Below, piece by piece: positions 11,538-23,769 of a stretch of 64,000 nucleotides of DNA. A program made the translations under genes and the position numbers. How positions within the stretch are numbered: the first letter of the stretch is position 1; every line of letters begins with the position of its first letter. Under the pieces are notes generated by a model. That model was given only the letters and a program-made list of their open reading frames with translations. It was not told where the DNA came from and made no database searches. The stretch comes from Dillenia suffruticosa (Eukaryota; Streptophyta; Magnoliopsida; Dilleniales; Dilleniaceae), in NCBI GenBank assembly GCA_033439265.1, contig JAVTVX010000012.1, positions 34,040,261 through 34,104,260 on the forward strand. The letters are read 5' to 3'.

Positions 11538-14500
11538 CTAATGCTTCCTTTTCTTCTGATTCCCCTTCTTTTTATCTTTCCTCTTTCGCAGTTCTGGCCT
11601 CGACTTGCCATTTGCAACCTTCTTGAATTGTTTCTTCTGTACTTGCACATTGTGCCTCTTCTCAGCCCCTTCAACTGACAGGGGTGGAGCGGCAGGCTTC
11701 CTAGTTGTATTCTCTTCTTCACGGGAGATTTCGCTTGTAGTCACAGTAACTTGCATATCACCCTGCTCATACATGGTTGTGCCTGTCATCATTTTTTATG
11801 CATCCATGCAAATTTTAGCTCACTAACCCTGACGTAGTACAAAATGTAACTACTTGGTGCATAATCATATACCCGTTGGTACTCTTTTGTGCACTTTTCA
11901 CACGTAATGTACGCACATTTTGTCATCATTTTTTATTAATCCATCCATGCAAATTTTAACAAGCAAACCCTAAAATATTACAAAATTTAACCACTTGGTG
12001 GATAATCATACACCCATTGGTACACTTCCGTGCACTTTTCACATATTTCTAGACACATTTATGGCACTCTACAGGCACAGACAATATAATTTAACTAGGA
12101 GTGGTCCACAAGGAGCGGCCTCTGTCCTTGTGGCACATGAGGTCTTCTGATAATGTTTACAGTGTCATTAACACTGAAAATCTTAGTAATAAAAGTTCTC
12201 ATAGCTAAGCAGACCAAGGAGAACCCAACAGGAAGGCAGGAGGAAAGAACAAAATGACAGAAAACAGGAGAGAACAAAAAGACTCGACCAGGAAGTTATA
12301 TCTACATCCAGAAAACCTGGCTCAGTACCTTTAGGAGAGGCCACCCAGTACTGGCTAACAAATCACAGCTAGTTTAGTGAAAAAGGCCACATGATAATTA
12401 CACTTCCGTGCACTTTTCACATATTTCTACACACATTTATGGCACTCTACAGGCTCAGACAGTATAATTTAACTAGGAGTGGTCCACAAGGAGCGGCCTC
12501 TGTTCTTGTGGCACATGAGGTCTTCTGATAATGTTTACAGGGTCATTAACACTGTGAAAATCTTAGTAGTAAAAGTTCTCATAGCTAAGCAGACCAAGGA
12601 GAACCCAACAGGAAGGCAGGAAAGAACAAAATGACAGAAAACAGGAGAGAACAAAAACAACAAATAATCCAAAGACTCATGAGGAAGTTATATCTACATC
12701 CAGAAAACCTGGCTCGGGACCTTTAGAAGAGGCCACCAGTACTGGCTAACAAATCACAGCTAGTTTAGTGAAAAAGGCCTCATGATAATTACACCACATA
12801 TAAGCTAGTACAAGCGACAGATTCAAATTGTACAAATAAGATGATAGCTGTCCATGAAAAACTTGGGAAGCCATTTTCCTCAAGTACAAGGCGATAGCCA
12901 TCTTTGTAATCCAACTTATTTAACAAAATTTTCACATAAATGGTTTGAATGGGTATGCAATATACCTGAAATTGATGCTGCTGGCTTGGTTGCATCCTCC
13001 CGCTCCTCATCCTCACCAGATTCATCAGGTCCAGATTCGGTGGATGGGGGAGCTCCTCCATACAAAACATATTCTCTTTCCTGCTTTCTCTGTGACAAGC
13101 ATTAGATGTGAAGACTAAGTTGAACATAAGGGAAGTCAGAAGAGCAAAAGCTAATAAGAAACTGTTAACCCTGATACCATTTCAATTTTATCCCAATCAA
13201 TGGTCACAATTCACATCCATGTCCACCGGAAGCCCCTTTCTTGAATACATAAGGAAACTAAGGAGCATTTACTTTTATTCAGAAGAACATGCACAAGTTC
13301 CTTAACATACTGATTAATCTTGCTTTGTAAGAATTCAAATAAGTTCCGATTTAAACTTCGAAACTCAGTGTTGGTAAATGAAACCCATATATAGAGCAAA
13401 GTAAGGACAATTTCCTGACAAGCACAACCAAAAGGATAAGATAAAATTCTTCTCACCCTCCAGTTAGTTTGTTGTTTGTCATGTCGTCCTCTTTGGACCA
13501 TATCTATGGTGAATATCGTTCAATCAACCGAGACATTATTGCTCTATGCAATAAACTAGAGAAAACAAAAGTTATCAATTGCTTGGAACAAAATCTGAAC
13601 TTTTCTTTGTTCAAAAGAACTTCACTTTCTCATAGAATCTCCAAGACAAAATCTAGTATTTTCTCACGCACAAGGTCAAAACATAGAAGTCATCATAAAT
13701 AAAGGCAAGCAAGGAAAATTTCGGTTTTCAAGAAAACCACAAGCAAGTTGATGAAATAAAAGTCTTTTTCATTTTGTTTGCCATGGTATCCTAACCCTAC
13801 CCATAGTAAATATCCTTGATCAACATCGACAATATAGCCCTATGCTTTACACAGACAAGTGTTAAATCTCAATTGAACAGAAAGGAATTGGTCATTTTCC
13901 TTATTCTAAAATATTTCGCTCCCTTGTACAATCTCCAACAGTAATTCAGCATCTTTGGTCCACAATGTCTCAACCTTGAAAACCTAAAAGATCAACAAAT
14001 TGCTTATCGATGTCCGGCAAGTAATGCCAATAACTTCTTTCACATATTGCCAGACAGGAAAAACAACAAAAATTGTACAAAGACTCCCAACTCATACAAC
14101 CACATACGCATCTACTTGGGATTTTACTTTTAACTACAATATTGCAATCCACTGCCATGTACTTTGTATATACAATGGAACAATGGGAAGTATTACACTT
14201 TTATATATATGGGATTTATATATATGGGATGTAAACCGTGAAGCATAGACACAAACATGGACATAGCAACACAAATTTAAGTTTTACATTATCATCTTAC
14301 AGGTATCATATCAAACACAGACATGCTCATTTCGGAAAGCGTCTACGCAACCTGGCAGGACTTTAAAATTACGTTAAAATCTAGTAGAATGTTGTGCTGC
14401 CCCCAAATACATATTTAGAATGTTGTCTTGCCCCAATTTAAATTTGTTGCTTCACCCCTGCAGCCTAGTATATGCGCATAGCATTACTAAAAAACCACAT

Positions 14501-15180
14501 TGGCATATTTTGCACACGTCTCCTTTCTTTCATTTATTTTTATTTTTATTTTTAAGAAAATGGTGTCACTCAAAAGGAATATCAAATCCGTTTTTATCAT
14601 GTAACATCAAGATCCATTGCCTGCACACCTGGGATTAAATTGTGCATTTAAATGTCACGCCCTCAGAGTACTCAATGAAACTTCCATGTAATTCTAACGA
14701 TATGTTTTTTTTTCCTTGGGTTTTAAAGAAAACAATTACTCGCTCAAATCAATTATGTTATTATAAATTAAGTCATAGCACAACTATACGCCAACACAAC
14801 CTAAGTATGAGGTCCCTACAAAAAAAATTAAACTGCAATTTAATTAAAAAGGACCGGAAGTTTTCAAACCAACCCTTTTCCGATCTTCAATACGCTTGCG
14901 ACGTTGTGCCTCCTGCAATTTCTGTTGGGCTTCCTTTCTTCTCTTCTTCTTCCTTTTGTGAAACCCAGTTACATAGTCCCTGTTACATAAAAACACCATA
15001 AAACCCAATTAGAATCCACAAAGTTAATTGAAAAGGAAAATGAGATTTAGAGAGAGAGAGAGAGAACTGAAGATCTTTTTCGTTGAAAGAAATGGAAAGA
15101 GCTTTGTTCTTCAAAGTCCGCTTCTTGATGTGACGAGCTCGACTGCATGGTTGTTGCAGTTGATCCTCTTCCTCCTCCAT
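11538..15180 (-). CDS. NOL12/RRP17-like nucleolar rRNA-processing protein, copy B (intact)
   Basis: Four exons on the minus strand, all GT-AG and in phase: 15180-15068, 14979-14874, 13089-12966 and 11782-11538, giving 195 residues. The ATG at 15180 is the first in its frame. The protein opens with an acidic stretch (MEEEEDQ). Then comes the conserved family core: ARHIKKRTLKNKALSISFNE, YVTGFHKRKKKRRKEAQQK and RRKRIEDRKRRKQ. It continues with YVLYGGAPP, an acidic linker, TTSEISREEE, and a basic tail ending in KRKH that suits nucleolar targeting. The family (NOL12 in animals, Rrp17 in yeast) binds RNA and acts in pre-rRNA processing in the nucleolus. Its upstream site II cluster fits a ribosome-biogenesis gene. 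Intron 3 carries a 380-bp tandem duplication. This is probably the functional member of the pair, as copy A is frameshifted. Confidence 0.88.
12022..12791. repeat. Tandem duplication (~380 bp x2) inside NOL12 copy B intron 3
   Basis: Two nearly identical units, 12022-12399 and 12400-12791, both start ACACTTCCGTGCACTTTTCA and share ATTTAACTAGGAGTGGTCCA. Position 1 of the window starts at the same phrase in copy A. A shorter duplication (about 11782-11900 with 11928-12040) lies just before, so the intron has grown by repeated local duplication. Confidence 0.9.
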
Positions 15181-15267
15181 AGCTTCTTCCTCCCACTCTG
15201 CCCCAAAAACCCTTCCCGAGTGTTTCAAATTAAAATGGGGCTTTAGCTAATTTTCTCAGGACCCTTT

Positions 15268-15348
15268 TGGGCTTAGCCCTAGCATTCTGGCCCATATAAG
15301 TACCGTTTAAATCACGGAAGCCCAATATGGACTCCTTGGATAGGCCCA
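15268..15348 (-). promoter_or_regulatory. Cluster of site II (TGGGCY) elements, NOL12 copy B promoter
   Basis: Four TGGGCC/TGGGCT motifs on the minus strand (15268-15273, 15289-15294, 15319-15324, 15343-15348) lie 88-168 bp upstream of the ATG at 15180. Site II motifs are bound by TCP factors and mark ribosome-biogenesis genes in plants. The spacing is conserved in copy A. Confidence 0.65.
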
Positions 15349-15349
15349 T

Positions 15350-16603
15350 TTCATTTCATTTTATTTTTTTTTGAATACAGATTTGAATTCAAAATTATCG
15401 AATTGAAGAAAATGATTGTAATCACTAAACTATTCCCTTGAGAACTTGGATCAGCCCATTTTGATTGCCGCTCAAAGCACTTGAATCTAAAACCAAGTAA
15501 AGAATTTCCCAAAAAAAAGTTAAGAAACTAAAAAGAGAACTTTATTGTTTTATTATAGTAATTTTAGATCAAATCTTAATTTTAGAGTTGAAATATAATA
15601 AATTCTTAATTTTTGAAGAAGTCGATACGAAATTAACTCCGATAAATCAGAGCAAATGTGCTGCATCAAGGCACGTTTATACTATTTATTAGACAGTTTT
15701 TCTGAAAAATATTTAACTTTAGACAAAATTTTATAGTATTGTCATATTGTGATTTTAGATAAATTTTTAATTTTAAAGTTAGTAACATAATTAATATTTA
15801 ACTCAGCTAACATGAAACTAAATATGGAGAATTAGACTATTTATAAAATGATTCATCCACAAAAGGTCCAAAATTTGATGATTTAAGGGAATTAGGGAAA
15901 AGGTATGTGTTCAAGATTGGAAGTTGTTCCAATTTGAGTGTGAGAATCACTCACTATTTTTTGCCAAGTTTTTTTTTTTCTTTTTTATTAATTAAACAAC
16001 ATTTTTTCAAAACTTAAAATCAAACAATTTTTTTTGGGCATGTTTTCATAATTTAATATCTCACGATATAATTCAATATTTGGAATTTATTTTATTAAAT
16101 AAACTATTTATATCTGGAAATCACATTGAATTCGAGAAAATTCAGTTCGAGTTAAATTGAATTTTTAAGAGATATATCTCACTCGGCACATAAAACTCGA
16201 TCTTGATATAAATATAAGGGATACTGGTACCCAATTTTTGGAATTTATATAAGTTCAAAATTGATTAATCCAAATTATGCAAAGGGAGAGCCTTTAATTA
16301 TTTATAAAATGATGAATGAGAAAGAGCCGAATGCCCAAAATACAGAGAGACAATATCCTCAAATAAACTAATCGCATGAAAAAGAGCTGGATGCCGATTC
16401 CATGTACATGTATATAGAAATCAAATACTAATTATTCTAAAATTTATTTCCAACTTTTTGCGCCATCAGTAGTGACTCAATACTTGCAAAAATCATAACC
16501 TGCAAAAAATATATATATATATTAAACAAAATATATGACACATTGCTTTATAGGACAAAGTAAATTAATTTTTTTAAAAAAAAAAAAAAAAGATTGGAGT
16601 TGC
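15350..16603. other. AT-rich spacer between NOL12 copy B and X8 gene 2
   Basis: Counterpart of 2820-4213. It is AT-rich, with no gene seen. From 16026 it belongs to the segment repeated at 19481. Confidence 0.5.
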
Positions 16604-17159
16604 TTATTTACTTGGATCAGAGGTTGTAATGAGACCAGAATTCATGAAATCGCAGTTCCAGGGGTTACGACCATTGGCCTGGTAGTAGAGATTCATGGCG
16701 ACAGAGGCATGGTTGATGAGAGTGTTAGGGTTGTAGCAGGCCATTTGCAGTATGCTACAGTTAATCCCCGCAGATTCGCAAACATATCGTATATTGTTAG
16801 ATAATGCAGTCTCATTTGATGAAGGTTTAGCGACGCACCATGTCTTCGGATAAGGTTTGTCCTTCAACATAATTCATCAAAAATCATGAGAGAGAGAGAG
16901 AGAGAGAGAGAGTTGATGCCACGGAAAATATAGCCTTGTTCGAGATTTACCTCAGTCACACGGCCGTTTGTAAATTTCAGGTCTCCACCTGCAATGGGCG
17001 CAAAAGGAAAAACCATCAATTTAGGATCCCAAGCGTTCAGTGAAGAGTCTAGACCAAAATAAATAAATGTTGTTGTCCCCACAAGAATATACCAGAGATG
17101 AGTAAGAGGAACAGAGCAAGAGAAGACAGAATGAAAGATGGGAGAGCGAGCTTAGCCAT
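16604..17159 (-). CDS. Small secreted X8 (CBM43) domain protein, gene 2
   Basis: Exons 17159-17093, 16988-16951 and 16861-16604 on the minus strand, GT-AG, in phase, 120 residues. There is a signal peptide at residues 1-22, a short linker, then an X8 domain beginning TWCVAKPSSNETALSNN. It differs from gene 1 in a few residues (e.g. NETAL for NEIAL, GINCS for GIDCS, NPNTL for NPDTL). As in gene 1, the frame ends at SDPSK before the last X8 cysteine. It is predicted to be an apoplastic beta-1,3-glucan-binding protein. It matches gene 3 in sequence, which suggests very recent duplication or gene conversion. Confidence 0.9.
16887..16912. repeat. (GA)n microsatellite in X8 gene 2 intron 2
   Basis: About 26 bp of GA repeat in the same place as in gene 1, slightly longer. 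Confidence 0.88.
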
Positions 17160-17219
17160 TGGGAGATGAGAAGTTGAAAGAGAGATGCAATTTGTGAAGT
17201 GAAGAGGTGGGAAGTGCAC

Positions 17220-17227
17220 TATTTATA
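17220..17227 (-). promoter_or_regulatory. TATA box of X8 gene 2
   Basis: TATAAATA on the minus strand, about 61 bp upstream of the ATG, same context as gene 1. Confidence 0.7.
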
Positions 17228-17486
17228 GTAGAGCTGTCATGTAATTACAGAACATTCACAGGATTCGAGGGATATCAATGGAAGGAAAAATGTAGTTGGC
17301 TGGGATCAAGAATCATGCGAATTTTACATGGCCGGTGTTAATACCCACATAATCATAAAGTAGTCCATTTAAAGTTCAGCTAACACTTATGTCCCATACT
17401 AAGTTTTTTTTTTTTTTTTTTTTATTGTATATATGGGTATTGATATATTTGGAATTGGTAATTAATGTACTTAATACAATAATTAA

Positions 17487-18144
17487 TTCATATCGGATAA
17501 ATAGTCAGGATCAAATCTTGTATATTCAAAAGTTTATTTTTTTTTTTTGAGATTTAATCCTAATTTGGTAAGTGAGCATTAATCTTATGAATATTCATTT
17601 TTTGAATATACATGAGAGATTCGAAATCAACACGTTTAAGGGAAAAAAAAATAATGTCAGTGGAACCATAATACATTGGCATCGGGAATATCCCAATATG
17701 CAGTGAAATGATAGAATAATCGACTACACTAATGCTCAGTCAGCCATACAAACTTAATTGGGCCTTTTTCCAATTTATGCGAAAGGGTCCGTAATTTACA
17801 AATTATTATAAAATACAAATATCATTACTTCTTTCGTGAACGATTTTTCTTTTATTTTATTTTTCATTTCTTATGATTTTATCAATGTTTATAATTTTAC
17901 ATCGATCAACTACTATAAAATGGCCCTACGAAAGTGTTTGAGTGACTGGCAAATCGATGATATGGGCGCAAATATGGGATGAGGTAAAGGCAAAATAGGC
18001 AAAAAAATGTTAAAGTTGTTTTGGGCTCTTTTTAAACTCTTTTCTTTTTTAATTTATTTTTTCCAAATATGAAAGGTAAGAAATTGTACAAAAAGATAAT
18101 GTCATTTACACTTCCTCGATAATCTTCATTAGGGCCGATCCATT
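17487..18144. other. AT-rich spacer
   Basis: No gene seen. Around 17640-17710 the text matches the sequence that in unit A lies between the X8 gene and the repeat array (about 5130-5160). Confidence 0.4.
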
Positions 18145-18860
18145 AAGATCCATCCAAATCTATAATCTACACAAATTTATAGCAATCTATGCAATCTGTA
18201 CATTCTATGCACATCTATACATTTATACAAATATATACAAATCCTAGTGATTTGTGGATATGATATATATTAATTTTTTTACTTGATTATTTTAATATTT
18301 TATAATTTTCACGCTACATTATCTTTGAGGTTTAGAGATAGGTTACATGAAAATGGAAATGAGAAAATAGAAATAGATATGAAATAATATCGGGAAAAGA
18401 TATTTTGGAAAAGTACAAGAAATGAAAACTTAAACAAATATATAAATATAGCATATCTATCCAAGTATATAATGTATACAAATCTATAGGAATCTACGCA
18501 ATTTGTACATTCTACGCACATATATAAATTTACACAAATATGTACAAATCCTAATTGATTTGTGGATTTGATGTATATTAATTTTTTTTTTTTTTTTTGG
18601 TTTACTTGATTATTGTAATATTTTAAAATTCTCACGCTAAACATGTCTAGAGATAGGCTGCACAAAAATGAAAATAAAAAAATAAAAATGGATTCGAAGT
18701 GATATCGGAAAAAGCATTTTGTCAAAATACAAGAAATGAAAATGTAAAGAAATACATAAATATGATTTTTTACATTGTTGAATTAATACGAAAATGTAAA
18801 CAAATACAAGAAACGAAAATGTAAACAAATACAAAAATGTCTAGAGATTGGTTGCACTAT
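18145..18860. repeat. Partial ~310-bp repeat array behind X8 gene 2
   Basis: About two monomers of the family at 5150-6490 (key phrases near 18250 and 18555, 305 bp apart). The array ends abruptly in short TGTAAACAAATACAAGAAA-type repeats before a Helitron-type 3' end. Confidence 0.8.
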
Positions 18861-18869
18861 TTATCCATA

Positions 18870-19410
18870 AAAATATGTAAATAATTATACAGTGAAAAAA
18901 TATAATATAAATCTTATGGGCACCCTTCCATTAATGCAAGGCAATAAATAGTTTTTTTTTTTTACGGATGGTAAACATCAGAATTTAAGATTTTTACAAG
19001 AAAAGAGATCATATCAAATAACTTATTTCTTATTACTCATCATTTCACCGATCATATATAATAAAATCAATAGAAATTTACAAAAAAAAAATAAAATTGT
19101 ATGTGAGATGTATGTGCGCAGAGATAGTAACCGAATGGATTTGATTTCTATATAAGCAAAATTTCTATATATTTGCGTAGAGATAGAAATTTATATTTTT
19201 TCATCATTTCACCGATCATACTAATTTTCCATTTTCTATATTTTTACAAAATGTTATTTCTCCGTATCGTTTTGTGTCCAATTGCGTGTTCCCCTTATCG
19301 TTTCCACGTACCCTAGTTTTAAAGGGTGTCTCTTGAATTAATCACTTCTATTTATGTATTTTTCATAGATAAGTAAAATATTTAAAATGCCGGAAACTCA
19401 ATATTTATTT
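18870..19410 (+). mobile_element. Decayed Helitron-type 3' end with shared flank
   Basis: 18895-18951 resembles the Helitron 3' ends at 9845 and 38984 (ATCTTATGGGCACCCTTCCA and a GGCAATAAATAG end, with CTAG decayed to ATAG). The following ~450 bp match 38985-39430 (CATCAGAATTTAAGATTTTT and AAAATCAATAGAAATTTACA). No T-rich body is present to the left; repeat monomers stand there instead. Confidence 0.5.
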
Positions 19411-20056
19411 TTCAAATATCAAGAATTGAACTCAAAATTTTGATCGGAAGAGTTTAGCTTATCTCAAAATTGTCACACAATTTTTTTTGGGCATGTTTTC
19501 ATAATTTAATATCTCACAATATAATTCAATATTTGGAATTTATTTTATTGAATAAACTATTTATATCTGGAAATCACATTAAATTCGAGAAAATTCAGTT
19601 CGAGTTAAATTGAATTTTTAAGAGATATATCTCACTCGGCACATAAAACTCGATCTTGATACCTCACTTAAGGGATACCGGTACCCAATTTTTGGAATTT
19701 ATATAAGTTCAAAATTGATTAATCCAAATTATGCAAAGGGAGAGCCTTTAATTATTTATAAAATGATGAATGAGAAAGAGCCGAATGCCCAAAATACAGA
19801 GAGACAATATCCTCAAATAAACTAATCGCATGAAAAAGAGCTGGATGCCGATTCCATGTACATGTATATAGAAATCAAATACTAATTATTCTAAAATTTA
19901 TTTCCAACTTTTTGCGCCATCAGTAGTGACTCAATACTTGCAAAAATCATAACCTGCAAAAAATATATATATATATTAAACAAAATATATGACACATTGC
20001 TTTATAGGACAAAGTAAATTAATTTTTTTAAAAAAAAAAAAAAAGATTGGAGTTGC

Positions 20057-20614
20057 TTATTTACTTGGATCAGAGGTTGTAATGAGACCAGAATTCATGA
20101 AATCGCAGTTCCAGGGGTTACGACCATTGGCCTGGTAGTAGAGATTCATGGCGACAGAGGCATGGTTGATGAGAGTGTTAGGGTTGTAGCAGGCCATTTG
20201 CAGTATGCTACAGTTAATCCCCGCAGATTCGCAAACATATCGTATATTGTTAGATAATGCAGTCTCATTTGATGAAGGTTTAGCGACGCACCATGTCTTC
20301 GGATAAGGTTTGTCCTTCAACATAATTCATCAAAAATCATGAGAGAGAGAGAGAGAGAGAGAGAGAGTTGATGCCACGGAAAATATAGCCTTGTTCGAGA
20401 TTTACCTCAGTCACACGGCCGTTTGTAAATTTCAGGTCTCCACCTGCAATGGGCGCAAAAGGAAAAACCATCAATTTAGGATCCCAAGCGTTCAGTGAAG
20501 AGTCTAGACCAAAATAAATAAATGTTGTTGTCCCCACAAGAATATACCAGAGATGAGTAAGAGGAACAGAGCAAGAGAAGACAGAATGAAAGATGGGAGA
20601 GCGAGCTTAGCCAT
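20057..20614 (-). CDS. Small secreted X8 (CBM43) domain protein, gene 3
   Basis: Exons 20614-20548, 20443-20406 and 20314-20057 on the minus strand, GT-AG, in phase, 120 residues. The encoded protein matches that of gene 2 throughout the X8 exon, and the flanks are nearly unchanged, so this is a recent duplicate. It has the same signal peptide, the same five cysteines and the same end before the sixth. Function is inferred as for gene 1. Confidence 0.9.
20340..20367. repeat. (GA)n microsatellite in X8 gene 3 intron 2
   Basis: About 28 bp of GA repeat, the only clear difference between genes 2 and 3 in this intron. Confidence 0.88.
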
Positions 20615-20674
20615 TGGGAGATGAGAAGTTGAAAGAGAGATGCAATTTGTGAAGTGAAGAGGTGGGAAGTGCAC

Positions 20675-20682
20675 TATTTATA
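20675..20682 (-). promoter_or_regulatory. TATA box of X8 gene 3
   Basis: TATAAATA on the minus strand, about 61 bp upstream of the ATG. Confidence 0.7.
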
Positions 20683-21149
20683 GTAGAGCTGTCATGTAAT
20701 TACAGAACATTCACAGGATTCGAGGAATATCAATGGAAGGAAAAATGTAGTTGGCTGGGATCAAGAATCATGCGAATTTTACATGGCCGGTGTTAATACC
20801 CACATAATCATAAAGTAGTCCATTTAAAGTTCAGCTAACACTTATGTCCCATACTAAGTTTTTTTTTTTTTTTTTTTATTGTATATATGGGTATTGATAT
20901 ATTTGGAATTGGTAATTAATGTACTTAATACAATAATTAATTCATATCGGATACAATAATTAAGTTCCGCTAACACTTATATACCGTACTACATTTTTTT
21001 TTTATTGTATCTATGAGTATTGATATATATGGAATTGGTAATTACTGTACTGAGTACAATAATTGATTCATATGGGATAAATAGTCGGGATCAAATCTTA
21101 CATATTCAAAACTATCAGTGCAACCATAATACATTGGCGTTGGGAATAT

Positions 21150-23225
21150 CCAAATTTGTACAAATCCATCTAAATCTATAACAACTTATGCAATCTGTAC
21201 ATTCTAAACATATCTATAAATTTACACAATATCTTTTAGATTGAGAGATATATTACATGAAAATAGAAATGAGAAAACAGAAATAGATACCAAATAATAT
21301 CAAGAAAAGGTATTTTGTAAAAGTACAAGAAATGAAAATATAAACAAATATGTAAATATAGCATATTCATCTAAATCTATTATGTATACAAATCTATAGG
21401 AATCTATACAATCTGTATATTCTATGCACATAAATAAATTTACACAAATATGTACAAATCCTATTGATTTATCGATTTGATGTATATTAATTTTTTTTGT
21501 TTACTTGATTATTTTTTCGAATTGCAATGGTAATTATTCTACTTAAAATTCTCATGCTAAACATGCCGAGAGATAGATTGCACAAAAATGAAAATAAAAG
21601 AATAGAAATGAATACGAAATGATATAAAAAGGCATTTTGTAAAAATACAAGAAATAAAAACATAAATAAAAACGTAAATATAACATATCCATCCAAATCT
21701 ATAGGAATCTACGCAATCTGTACATTCTATGTACATATATAAATATACACAAATATGTACAAATCCTATTGACTTGTGGATTTGATGTATATTAATTTTG
21801 TTTTTGTTTTTGTCTTTTTTCTTGTTTACTTGATTATTGTAACATTTTAAAATTCTCATACTACAATATCTTTTAGGTTGAGAGATAGGTTGCATGAAAA
21901 TGAAAATTAAAAAAAAAAAAAAAAGAAACATATCCGAAATAATATCAAGAAAAGACATTTTGTAAAAATACAAGAAAAAATGTAAGCAAATACGTAAATA
22001 TAATAGATCCATCCAAATTTATAATATATACAAATATGTAGGAATCTATGCAATTTGTACATTCTGTACACATCTATAAATTTACTCAAACATGTACAAA
22101 TCCTACTGATTTGTGGATTTGATGTATATTAATTTTTGTACTTGATTATTGTAACGTTTTAAAATTCTCATGCTACATTATCTTCTAGAATGAGAGATAG
22201 GTCGCACGAAAATGGAAAGGAAAAAAAGAAACTGATACAAAATGCTATCAGGAAAAGGTATCTTGTAAAAAACAATAAACAAAAATGTAAATATAGTAGA
22301 TCCCTCCAAATCTATAATGTATACAAATGTGTAGGAATCTATGCAATCTGTATATTCTATACATATCTATAAATTTACACAAATATATACAAATCCTATT
22401 GATTTGTGGATCTGATGTATATTAATTTTGTTTTTTTTACTTGATTATTATAATATTTTAAAATTCTCATAGGTTGAGAGATAGGTTGCACGAAAATGGA
22501 AAGAAGGAAAAAAAAAAAAAAAGAAACAGATACAAAATGATATCAGAAAAAAACATTTTCTAAAATTACAATAAATGAAAACATAAATAAATACGTAAAT
22601 AAGGCAAATCCATATTGATTCATCTAAATTTATAATGTATACAAGTCTGTAGAATCTATACAATTTGTACATTCTATGCACATTAATAAATTTACACAAA
22701 TATGTACAAATCCTATTGATTTGTGGATTTGATGTATATTAAAGTTTTTTTTTACTTGATTATTGTAACATTTGAAAATTCTCATGCTACAATATCTTTT
22801 AAGTTGAGAGAAATATTGCACAAGAATGGAAATAAAAAAGAAACAAATACGAAGTGATATAAGAAAAAGACATTTTATAAAAATACAAAAAATGAAAACA
22901 TAAACAAATACGTAAATATAGCAAATCCATCCAAATATAAAATATATACAAATATGTAGGAATCTATACAATCTGTACATTCTTTGCACATCTATAAATT
23001 TACACAAATATGTACAAATCCTATTGATTTGTGGGTTTGTGTAGATTGATTTTTTTTAACTTGATTATTGTAATATTTTAAAATTCTCATGCTACAATAT
23101 CTTTTTGGCTGAGAGATAGGTTGCACAAAAATGAAAATACAAAAACAGAAATAGATATAAAATGATATCAGAAAAAGATATTTTATAAAAATACAAAAAA
23201 GGGAAACGTAAACAAATATGTAAAT
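21150..23225. repeat. Degenerate ~310-bp tandem repeat array, unit B (expanded)
   Basis: Six or more monomers. The phrase around GATTTGATGTATATTAA recurs near 21476, 21778, 22115, 22408, 22725 and 23030, i.e. every 293-337 bp. This is about twice the number in unit A. Open frames of 80-150 codons on the minus strand come from the repeated AT-rich text and share the same low-complexity Tyr/Phe/Ile-rich translation; they are not genes. Confidence 0.88.
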
Positions 23226-23769
23226 ATTACATTTTTATGTAAATATTAATTATTTTATGAAAATAATAAAATAGTCATATTTGTAATTATTAATTGTAAG
23301 ACAAATAATATAAAAATAAGAATTATTATTAAATAAATAAATAATTTACTAAATATGAAAAAAAATAAGAAAAAATAAGAATTTTTATGTAAATATTAAT
23401 TAATTTAACTTGTTAAAATATTTTTAAAATGAAAAATGTTTTCTAAATAGGGAAATATTAATTAATTTTTGTGTTTTCGTTGCTCTGTTGTTTGTGCGTT
23501 TTTCTTTGTCTATTAAAAGGTCGGAGCACATCTTTGTCTATAGGAAGCTAAGCAAGAGTTAAATGGTTGTATAAGCTAAATCCCAAACTTTTAGATAATT
23601 ACACTGGGACACCATGTGGGGAACTTATGTAATTGTTGAAGTTTTAACCCAACACCTCCCTCCCTCTCTCTTTTCACGTTAATCTCTCTCCCTCCCTCCC
23701 TCTCCCCCCAGTGCAATTTAAACTCTCCTCTACTTAGGTTAATCTCGCTGGTTTTTTTATGAATATCAT

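Larger units (their letters stand above)
16026..17486. repeat. Recent 1.46-kb repeat, first copy (contains X8 gene 2)
   Basis: It is a near-identical direct repeat of 19481-20953, 3.455 kb away. Differences seen are a few single bases and the lengths of poly-T, poly-A and GA runs. The two X8 coding sequences encode the same protein as far as I could compare them. Confidence 0.92.
19481..20953. repeat. Recent 1.46-kb repeat, second copy (contains X8 gene 3)
   Basis: Partner of 16026-17486. Its right end (20954-21085) is followed by a second, more unit A-like version of the X8 upstream region (AACACTTATATACCGTACTA, as at 4987), so two versions of that region stand in tandem. Confidence 0.92.

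Noticed and set aside
12854..13105. Plus-strand frame over the NOL12 exon 3 region (and its twin at 455-706)
   Set aside because: It is the antisense shadow of the minus-strand exon, whose frame, splice borders and family match are clear.
21487..23007. Minus-strand frames of 69-151 codons in the ~310-bp array (also 5656-5922 and 18309-18834)
   Set aside because: They repeat the same low-complexity text of the AT-rich satellite; frames break differently in each monomer.
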